Positions 24,722 through 31,204 of a DNA stretch of 41,305 nt are shown piece by piece (position 1 is the stretch's first letter; each line of letters begins with the position of its first letter). Source of the DNA: Deferribacteraceae bacterium UBA6799 (GTDB lineage Bacteria; Chrysiogenota; Deferribacteres; Deferribacterales; Geovibrionaceae); the NCBI GenBank assembly GCA_002452335.1, contig DKFJ01000004.1, positions 1-41,305 of the forward strand, in the 5' to 3' direction. The notes beneath the pieces were generated by a model. The model was not told the origin of the DNA and made no database searches. It worked only from the letters and a program-made list of their open reading frames with translations. The position numbers and the translations under genes are program-made.

Positions 24722-26002
24722 ATGAGCAAGCACAGATTTGAAACAATAGCCATCCACGGATCATACAGACCCGATGAGAAAACAGGAGCCACACAGGTTC
24801 CGATATACTACTCCAACGCTTACGAGTTCAAGAGCGTTGAGCACGCCGTAGGACTTTTTGATCTGGACGTGGCAGGACACATCTATTCCCGACTGTCCAA
24901 CCCCACAGTGGAGGTTCTGGAGAACAGAATAGCCGCTCTGGAGGGAGGCTCAGCAGCTGTTGCCGGTTCCGCCGGACAGTTCGCCACATACATGGCCATC
25001 ACCACTCTGGCAGGGTCAGGCGACAACATCGTCGCTTCAGGAAAACTCTACGGAGGCACATACAACCTTTTCGTGCATACTTTCCGCTCTCTGGGCATTG
25101 AAGTCCGTCTGGTGGATCAGGACGATATAGACGCCTTCGACAGAGCCGTGGACGCCAAGACCAAAGCGATATACACAGAATCTGTCAGCAACCCCGGCAG
25201 CGACATCCCCGACATAGAAAAAATAGCCGAAGTGGCTAAAAAACATAAAGTACCTCTTATCGTGGACAATACCTACACCACACCCTATCTGTTCCGCCCG
25301 CTGGAGCACGGAGCCAATATCGTTCTGCACTCCATGACAAAATTCATCGGCGGACACGGCGCTGCCATGGGCGGTATCGTGGTGGACGGCGGAAACTTCG
25401 ACTGGAAAGCCAGCGGCCGCTTCCCCAATCTCTGCGAGCCGGACCCCAGCTATCACGGAGTGGTATACGCTGACAAATTCGGTCCTATGGCTTTTGCCGT
25501 TAAGATGAGAGCCGGAGTTCTGCGCGATGTCGGCGGATGCCTGTCACCCATGAACGCGTTCCAGCTTCTGCAAGGTCTCGAGACTCTGCACCTGCGTATG
25601 CCCAGACACTGCGAGAACGCATACAAACTCGCCGGATATCTGCTGAGCAACGACAAAGTGGCATGGGTCAACTATCCCGACCTGCCCGACAACAAAAACT
25701 ATTCCGCTGTTAAAAAATATATGCCCAAAGGCTCCGGCGCAATGATGTCATTCGGACTGAAAGGCGGACTGGAAGCGGGCAAAACTTTTATCGAAGGTGT
25801 CAAGATAGCCATACACGCCACCAACCTCGGCGACACCAGAACTATCGTGACACACCCCGCAAGCACAACTCACCGTCAGCTCTCCGCTGAAAACAGGGTG
25901 AAGGCGGGCATTCCCGATGAACTCATCAGGGTTGCCGTGGGAATAGAGAATATCGATGACCTGATCGAAGATTTCGAACAGGCGCTTAAGGCGGTTAAAT
26001 GA
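24722..26002 (+). CDS. metY: O-acetylhomoserine sulfhydrylase (aminocarboxypropyltransferase)
   Basis: Protein of 426 residues, a Cys/Met-metabolism PLP enzyme of the large MetY/Met17 type. It makes homocysteine from O-acetylhomoserine and sulfide in the cytoplasm. The PLP lysine is Lys207 in H-S-M-T-K-F-I-G-G-H-G. Other family features are Y-S-R-L-S-N-P-T near the front, Y-T-E-S-V-S-N-P, D-N-T-Y-T-T-P-Y, and the late T-I-V-T-H-P-A-S-T-T-H substrate Arg/Ser region. The gene is directly under the SAM-I riboswitch and overlaps metX by ATGA. The next step (metX product as substrate) shows that methionine is made by direct sulfhydrylation, with no cystathionine step needed. Confidence 0.95.
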   Translation: MSKHRFETIAIHGSYRPDEKTGATQVPIYYSNAYEFKSVEHAVGLFDLDVAGHIYSRLSNPTVEVLENRIAALEGGSAAVAGSAGQFATYMAITTLAGSGDNIVASGKLYGGTYNLFVHTFRSLGIEVRLVDQDDIDAFDRAVDAKTKAIYTESVSNPGSDIPDIEKIAEVAKKHKVPLIVDNTYTTPYLFRPLEHGANIVLHSMTKFIGGHGAAMGGIVVDGGNFDWKASGRFPNLCEPDPSYHGVVYADKFGPMAFAVKMRAGVLRDVGGCLSPMNAFQLLQGLETLHLRMPRHCENAYKLAGYLLSNDKVAWVNYPDLPDNKNYSAVKKYMPKGSGAMMSFGLKGGLEAGKTFIEGVKIAIHATNLGDTRTIVTHPASTTHRQLSAENRVKAGIPDELIRVAVGIENIDDLIEDFEQALKAVK

Positions 26003-27114
26003 CGGACAGTTCTTCTGTCGGCGTTGTAAAGACGCAGTATATCACTATTAAAGACGACTTTTCTTTTGAGAGCGGTCGTGTGATCTCATCCGTCTCCGTG
26101 GCGTATGAGACATACGGCAGGCTCAATGAGAATAAAGACAACGCCATACTGGTTTGTCACGCTCTCACCGGAAACGCCCACGCCGCCGGATTCAACCGAT
26201 CCGATGAGCAGAGACCCGGATGGTGGGATTCGATGATAGGTCCGGGCAAGGCGTTCGACACGGACAAATATTTTGTAATCTGCTCCAACTTCCTCGGAAG
26301 CTGTTTCGGCACCACAGGTCCCAGTTCTGTCGACCCCGCCACAGGCGAGCGATATGGTCTGAGGTTTCCCGTGGTTACCATCAGAGACATGGTGCGCCTC
26401 CAGAAAAAACTTGTGGAGCGTCTGGGCATAGAAAAACTCTTCTGTGTCGCCGGAGGTTCCATGGGCGGCATGCAGGCTCTGGAGTGGGCGGCAACCTTTC
26501 CCGAAAGCGTTCACAGCATAATCCCCATAGCCACATCAGCGGGGATAACACCCATGGCGATCGCTTTTAACGCCATAGCCAAATTCGCCATTATGAAAGA
26601 CCCCAGATGGAAAGGCGGAGACTATTACGGAGACGAGATCCCCGTGGACGGTCTCGCCATAGCCAGAATGGCAGGACACATCACATATCTGTCCGACCCT
26701 GCCTTTCATAATAAATTCGGCAGAAGATACGCCACCTTCGAGGGTATTTACGACTTCACAGGCATGTTCGAGGTGGAGAACTATCTCCGATACAACGGAT
26801 ATAAATTCACCGAGACGTTCGATGCCAACACATATCTCTATGTGCTGAAAGCCATGGACATATTCGACCTGTCATACGGCAGGGGCAACATAGATGACGC
26901 TCTGTCGGCTGTCAGCGCCAAGTCGCTGTTTCTGACATTCACGTCCGACTTCCTCTTTCCTCCGTATCAGACGGAAGAGCTGGTGGGCATACTGAAGAAA
27001 CAGGGCAAAGAGACCGAGTGGCACAACATTCAGTCCGACTACGGACACGATGCCTTTCTGCTGGAATTCGAGACCCAGACAGGTCTGATAATAGATTTTC
27101 TGAAAAGAGTATAA
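25999..27114 (+). CDS. metX: Homoserine O-acetyltransferase
   Basis: Protein of 371 residues, an alpha/beta-hydrolase of the MetX family. It transfers acetyl from acetyl-CoA to homoserine. The nucleophile is Ser154 in G-G-S-M-G-G-M-Q-A-L-E-W, and the remaining triad members are likely Asp317 in S-D-F-L-F-P and His350 in Y-G-H-D-A-F-L-L-E. Family blocks such as C-H-A-L-T-G-N-A-H, W-W-D-S-M-I-G-P-G-K and S-N-F-L-G-S-C-F-G-T-T-G-P are clear. Whether the acyl group is acetyl or succinyl cannot be settled by fold alone; pairing with metY favours acetyl. It overlaps metY by 4 bases and is followed 2 bases later by a methyltransferase gene. Confidence 0.95.
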   Translation: MTDSSSVGVVKTQYITIKDDFSFESGRVISSVSVAYETYGRLNENKDNAILVCHALTGNAHAAGFNRSDEQRPGWWDSMIGPGKAFDTDKYFVICSNFLGSCFGTTGPSSVDPATGERYGLRFPVVTIRDMVRLQKKLVERLGIEKLFCVAGGSMGGMQALEWAATFPESVHSIIPIATSAGITPMAIAFNAIAKFAIMKDPRWKGGDYYGDEIPVDGLAIARMAGHITYLSDPAFHNKFGRRYATFEGIYDFTGMFEVENYLRYNGYKFTETFDANTYLYVLKAMDIFDLSYGRGNIDDALSAVSAKSLFLTFTSDFLFPPYQTEELVGILKKQGKETEWHNIQSDYGHDAFLLEFETQTGLIIDFLKRV

Positions 27115-27116
27115 AC

Positions 27117-27830
27117 ATGGGTTTCGACAGCGCCTCAGACAATTATCTGAAAAGCTCAGACCACAGAACTGGGTCAGACCTGGAATATTTCACCGACATA
27201 TTCGGCTCCATGCGGTTTGAAAGATCGCTGGACGTGGCTTCTGCCGCCGGACATTTCGCTAACGCATTCAACGCCGATATAAAGATAACAACCGATCTCA
27301 GTCTGAATATGCTGAAAAAGGGCAGAGAGGCTTTCGGTCTGGACGCTCCCGTTCTGGCGCAGGCTCAGTATCTGCCGTTTCTCTCCGATACGTTCGATCT
27401 GGTGGGATGCCGTATCGCCATGCACCATTTCAGATGCCCCTGCATGTTCTTCGGCGAAGTCGCCCGCATACTGAAAAAAGGCGGCTACTTCATCCTGATA
27501 GACTCCATAGTGGATGACGGGGATGAACATCTGAACGCCATAGAGCTGATGCGTGACCCAACCCACATAAAATCCCACACGGTGGAAGACATAAAAGGCA
27601 TGGCGGAGGCAGAGGGGCTCACAACATATGAAGCCGCAATTTTTCCCAAACGTCACGATTTCAGGGAATGGGTGACACGCCTGAACCCTTCTGAAGAGGT
27701 CTGCTCTCAGGTGGAGAACATGTTTCAGAACCTGCCTGAAGACTACGCCGAAAGATACCGTCTGGAGATAAAAGAAGGACGCCTGATATCATACACAGAT
27801 AAGAAAGCCCTGTTCATATTCAAAAAATAG
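27117..27830 (+). CDS. Class I SAM-dependent methyltransferase of unknown substrate
   Basis: Protein of 237 residues from the ATG at 27117, two bases after the metX stop, with AAGAG before it. A longer frame open from 27018 lies inside metX and is not needed. It is a Methyltransf_11-like Rossmann enzyme. Motif I reads L-D-V-A-S-A-A-G-H-F-A, motif II region T-T-D-L-S, motif IV G-C-R-I-A-M-H-H-F, and the K-K-G-G-Y-F-I-L-I-D strand follows. Motif I is degenerate: two of the three usual glycines are Ser/Ala. It is not MetW, which often follows metX, because the MetW N-terminal pattern is absent. Its position under the SAM riboswitch suggests a link with SAM or methionine use, but the substrate is unknown. 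Confidence 0.85.
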   Translation: MGFDSASDNYLKSSDHRTGSDLEYFTDIFGSMRFERSLDVASAAGHFANAFNADIKITTDLSLNMLKKGREAFGLDAPVLAQAQYLPFLSDTFDLVGCRIAMHHFRCPCMFFGEVARILKKGGYFILIDSIVDDGDEHLNAIELMRDPTHIKSHTVEDIKGMAEAEGLTTYEAAIFPKRHDFREWVTRLNPSEEVCSQVENMFQNLPEDYAERYRLEIKEGRLISYTDKKALFIFKK

Positions 27831-27841
27831 TTCTTTAGTTC

Positions 27842-27869
27842 TTGCCTTGAGCGCAAAACGCGCTAAAAT
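27842..27869 (+). promoter_or_regulatory. Possible promoter of the ClC gene, giving a near-leaderless mRNA
   Basis: TTGCCT (27842-27847), 16-base spacer and TAAAAT (27864-27869). Transcription would start at about 27876-27878, at the ATG of the ClC gene itself, which has no ribosome binding site. Confidence 0.4.
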
Positions 27870-27877
27870 TATATGAG

Positions 27878-29677
27878 ATGAAAAATTTTAGACTGCAAAT
27901 ATTAACACTGCCCGTAATCGGCCGGTGGTTCATTCTGGGTACTGCTGTCGGCACAGTCGCCGGCATAGGCGCTATCATCTTCTTTCTCATGCTTCAGGGG
28001 AGCGAATACATCTTTCTGGATCATCTGGTCGGTCTGCGCATAGGAGAAACAGCCGGAGAGCCTGCTTTTTTCGGACATTCACACACTGAGTTCAAACGCT
28101 GGCTGCTGTTCATAGTCCCCGCTCTCGGGGGTCTTGTCAGCGGATATATTGTATATAAATTTGCGCCCGAGGCTTCCGGACACGGCACAGACGCCGCCAT
28201 AAAAGCCATACACCATAAAAGCGGAAACATCCGCTGGCAGGTGCCGATAGTAAAAACCATCGCCAGCGCCATAACCATAGGAACCGGAGGATCAGGAGGA
28301 CGGGAAGGTCCCATCGCTCAGATAGGCGCCGGATTCGCGTCATTTCTGGGCAGAACACTCCATCTATCCGACAGGGAGAAGAGGATTCTGACCGCCGCAG
28401 GAATGGGCGCTGGAGTGGGCGCTATTTTCCGTTCGCCTCTGGCGGGAGCCATTTTCGCTTCGGAGGTTCTCTATTCCAGCTCGGATATGGAATACGAAGC
28501 GCTTCTGCCGTCTACTATCACATCCATCATCGCCTATTCTATCTTCTGTAGTTTTTTCGGATGGGAACCTCTTTTCGGAACACCCGACTTCGCCTTCAAA
28601 AACCCTGTCGAGCTGGTGGGCTACACCGCTCTGGGTTTTGTGTGCGCCGGATTCGGATGGTTCTATGTCAGAACATTTTATAGAATACACGACTCATTCA
28701 GCGCCATGCATCTGCCGACATATATCAAACCAGCCATCGGCGGTCTGCTCACAGGTTGCATCGGTTTTTTCATACCACAGACTCTGGCTGGCAGCTATTC
28801 TCAGATAGAGCTCGCCATGCAGAACCATTTAGGACTTATTTTTCTTCTGATACTGATCTTCGCAAAGATATACGCTACATCGTTCAGCATAGGCTCCGGC
28901 GGATCTGCGGGCATATTCGGTCCGTCCATGGTCATCGGCGCATGCGTGGGCGGTCTGGTGGGAGTGGCACTGAACAAGGTAGCCCCCATGCTCGCCCCCG
29001 AACCGGGCGCTTTTGTGGTCGTGGGGATGGCGGGATTTTTCAGCGGCATAGCCAATACGCCCCTGTCTACCATCATCATGGTCAGCGAAATGACGGGAAA
29101 CTACCATCTCCTTGTTCCATCCATGTGGGTCAGCACGCTCTGCTTTCTGCTTCTGCGGAAAACCACCATGTATGTCAATCAGGTTCCCCAGCGAAGCGAT
29201 TCGCCCATGCACAAGGGAGAGTTCTTTCTTCAGGTGCTTCAGGATATTAAGGTTAAGAACGTTATGAGCACAGACCCTATCGTGATCCCTGAAAACATGA
29301 AGTTTAACGAGATAATACCCTTCATCTCCAAAACAAAGCACAATAACTTCCCCGTGATAAGGGAGAACGGAACTTTTGCCGGCGTACTGCTCTTCGAAGA
29401 GCTGCGTGAGTTTGTTCAGGAGGAGGGGCTGGAAGATATAGTTGTCGCCGGCGAGGTATGCGAGACAGACGTTCCGGCTGTGTCTCCGGATGACTCCCTG
29501 TCTGACGCCATAGAGAATATCGGGTTCAAAAAGACCGAGATGCTTCCTGTGGTCGATCCGGATAATCCGGACAAACTGCTGGGCATCATCACCAGAAAAG
29601 ATATAATATCCACATACAACAAAATAATCCGCAGACGCCAGCAGGCAGAGCAGGAAAAGGCTCTGGATAATTTCTGA
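27878..29677 (+). CDS. ClC-family chloride channel/transporter with CBS domains
   Basis: Protein of 599 residues. Residues 1-435 are a ClC core with the signature G-G-R-E-G-P, in which Glu143 is the gating glutamate (Glu148 of E. coli ClC), and the second pore motif G-S-A-G-I-F-G-P. A pair of CBS domains fills about 455-585 (N-V-M-S-T-D-P-I-V-I at the start of the first), where adenosine nucleotides may bind. It moves chloride or another anion such as fluoride, nitrate or bicarbonate; the selectivity is uncertain. The S-G-H-G-T-D-A segment replaces the usual G-S-G-x-P. There is no Shine-Dalgarno sequence, and GAG directly abuts the ATG. The next ATG falls after the first helix, so this start must be used. 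Confidence 0.92.
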   Translation: MKNFRLQILTLPVIGRWFILGTAVGTVAGIGAIIFFLMLQGSEYIFLDHLVGLRIGETAGEPAFFGHSHTEFKRWLLFIVPALGGLVSGYIVYKFAPEASGHGTDAAIKAIHHKSGNIRWQVPIVKTIASAITIGTGGSGGREGPIAQIGAGFASFLGRTLHLSDREKRILTAAGMGAGVGAIFRSPLAGAIFASEVLYSSSDMEYEALLPSTITSIIAYSIFCSFFGWEPLFGTPDFAFKNPVELVGYTALGFVCAGFGWFYVRTFYRIHDSFSAMHLPTYIKPAIGGLLTGCIGFFIPQTLAGSYSQIELAMQNHLGLIFLLILIFAKIYATSFSIGSGGSAGIFGPSMVIGACVGGLVGVALNKVAPMLAPEPGAFVVVGMAGFFSGIANTPLSTIIMVSEMTGNYHLLVPSMWVSTLCFLLLRKTTMYVNQVPQRSDSPMHKGEFFLQVLQDIKVKNVMSTDPIVIPENMKFNEIIPFISKTKHNNFPVIRENGTFAGVLLFEELREFVQEEGLEDIVVAGEVCETDVPAVSPDDSLSDAIENIGFKKTEMLPVVDPDNPDKLLGIITRKDIISTYNKIIRRRQQAEQEKALDNF

Positions 29678-29703
29678 TATTTTTTTTATTTTTTTCTTAA
29701 GTA

Positions 29704-30024
29704 ATGTCCAAACCTGCCGATACGATAATAGCACGGATGCGCAATATCAACACGGATGTCCCGAAAGGTGCATTCATGTCACGCGTTATAGGCGGCTCCG
29801 CCTCAAAGGAAGCATACACCCGTATGCTCGAAGAATTAAAACAGAAAAACGCAGAAAAACAAGCCCAGCAGTATGCCCAGAGTGAGCGTATCAGAACGTA
29901 TAATGATGATGCGGCATATCGGCAGGCATCCAGAAAACGGTCAGTGGAGAGCGTGGATCAGGATAACCAGAGGATGAACCGACGAAATTCCAGAACCGGA
30001 AACTATTACGACGCATACGCCTGA
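29704..30024 (+). CDS. Hypothetical 106-residue polar protein
   Basis: I do not recognise a family. The protein is polar, rich in Arg, Gln, Asn and Ser, with one predicted long helix (about 33-70, K-E-A-Y-T-R-M-L-E-E-L-K-Q-K-N) and an Arg/Asn-rich tail ending N-Y-Y-D-A-Y-A. There is no signal peptide or membrane helix. The first ATG lacks a ribosome binding site and follows a T-rich tract. An internal ATG at 29776 is preceded by AAAGGTG six bases away and would give 82 residues, which may be the true start. Base composition matches the neighbours. It is between the ClC gene and the signalling array, in the same direction as both. Confidence 0.55.
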   Translation: MSKPADTIIARMRNINTDVPKGAFMSRVIGGSASKEAYTRMLEELKQKNAEKQAQQYAQSERIRTYNDDAAYRQASRKRSVESVDQDNQRMNRRNSRTGNYYDAYA

Positions 30025-30062
30025 CCATTGACCCAGGAAGGTATTATTTCTGCGCCCGCACA

Positions 30063-30091
30063 TTGTTTATCGCAGATATTTATGATATTAT
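30063..30091 (+). promoter_or_regulatory. Sigma70-type promoter of the signalling array
   Basis: TTGTTT (30063-30068), an exact 17-base spacer and TATTAT (30086-30091). The start near 30098 leaves a very short leader before the ATG at 30107; GCGGAG (30096-30101) would be at the mRNA 5' end. Confidence 0.5.
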
Positions 30092-30106
30092 GAAAGCGGA
30101 GAAATA

Positions 30107-31204
30107 ATGCTCAGAATATTAATTGCGCTGACAATCGCGTTAACTTTATTTGGATGTGAAACTCAGGAGAAGAAGACCGACATCGGTTTTCTGGGGACAC
30201 TGAGCGGGCGGTACTCCGATCTGGGTCAGGATACGCTGAAAGGCGCCATGCTGGCTCTGGAAGAATCCGGAGCGGATGAATCCGTCAATCTGGTTGTGAA
30301 AGACGACAAGGGCATACCGTCTGAAGGACTGTCCGCCATGAGTTCTTTCGAATCAGCGGATATCCGTTACATCATCGGTCCCAGCATAAGCAATGTGGCG
30401 ACGGCGGTCACTCCGTATCTGGACGGCAGATATATGTTCATGCTCAGTCCCACGGTCAGCACATCCGAGCTGGCAGGCAAAGACGACCACTTCATGCGCA
30501 CCATGCCTCACAACAGCCGCAGACAGGCTGAAAACATCTCCAGATATCTGATAACAAAAATGAACATCAAGGACATGGTTATCATATACGACTCCAGAAA
30601 CAGCTCATACGCCGGAGATCTGGTAAAGAACGCCACTGAAACATTCATAAGCAGAGGCGGGCGCATCAGAGATATACGGGCGTTCAACCCGGAATCAGGC
30701 GAAAGCATGAACACGCTGATAATGAAAGACAAGAATAACCCGCCGCAGATGTATTATATTCTGGCGTCCGCTATGGACACAGCTCTGATAATATGGCAGA
30801 TCAAAAAGGCGGAGTTCAAATCAAAGATACTTATCAGAGCATGGGCGCTGTCCAACGAGTTCTTTCGTTTTTCCGGAGAAGCCGGAGACGACGTATACCT
30901 CTTCGACTATTACATAGACAAAAACACGAAACAATACACAGCTTTCCGCAGCAGATATATGAAAAAATACAGACAGGAACCATCATGGTTCAGCCTTTAC
31001 GGTCACGAGAGCATGGTGATGATGATCCACGCCCTGCCCGATCTGGAGAAAGGAGCCAGCTTCTACGACGCTGTATCCGCCGCTGCCAGACATCTTGAGC
31101 TGATACCTGAGTTCTCATTCGACGAATACGGCGACTCGTATATGCCCCTGAATCTTTTCGTTACAAAATCCGGAAAAACAGAGCGTATCGGGCTGGCAGA
31201 ATGA
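30107..31204 (+). CDS. Type 1 periplasmic substrate-binding lipoprotein (LivK-like)
   Basis: Protein of 365 residues. The signal peptide ends in the lipobox L-T-L-F-G-C (Cys17), so the mature protein is a lipoprotein. The rest is a type 1 periplasmic binding fold (Peripla_BP_6): strand I-G-F-L-G-T-L-S-G, D-L-G-Q-D-T-L-K-G-A-M-L-A-L, K-D-D-K-G near 65, and the second lobe beginning M-V-I-I-Y-D-S-R-N. Homologues bind branched-chain amino acids, amides or other small ligands. No ABC permease or ATPase gene is near. Instead its last four bases overlap the start of a dCache histidine kinase, so it is more likely the ligand receptor for that kinase than a transport component; this is inference. It opens the signalling array. 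Confidence 0.88.
   Translation: MLRILIALTIALTLFGCETQEKKTDIGFLGTLSGRYSDLGQDTLKGAMLALEESGADESVNLVVKDDKGIPSEGLSAMSSFESADIRYIIGPSISNVATAVTPYLDGRYMFMLSPTVSTSELAGKDDHFMRTMPHNSRRQAENISRYLITKMNIKDMVIIYDSRNSSYAGDLVKNATETFISRGGRIRDIRAFNPESGESMNTLIMKDKNNPPQMYYILASAMDTALIIWQIKKAEFKSKILIRAWALSNEFFRFSGEAGDDVYLFDYYIDKNTKQYTAFRSRYMKKYRQEPSWFSLYGHESMVMMIHALPDLEKGASFYDAVSAAARHLELIPEFSFDEYGDSYMPLNLFVTKSGKTERIGLAE

Noticed and set aside
27018..27116. Longer N-terminus of the methyltransferase overlapping metX
   Set aside because: The added residues lie in the metX coding end and do not fit a methyltransferase. The ATG at 27117 has a ribosome binding site and normal family length.
27117..27830. MetW
   Set aside because: Position after metX suggests it, but the characteristic N-terminal SAM motif of MetW is missing and the sequence looks like a general Methyltransf_11 protein.
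29678..29703. T-rich tract after the ClC gene as a terminator
   Set aside because: Two T runs are present but I find no hairpin before them.
28829..29734. A 301-codon open frame on the minus strand
   Set aside because: It is fully antisense to the ClC-CBS gene, whose CBS and pore motifs are unmistakable. The product is rich in His/Tyr/Gly without a domain.
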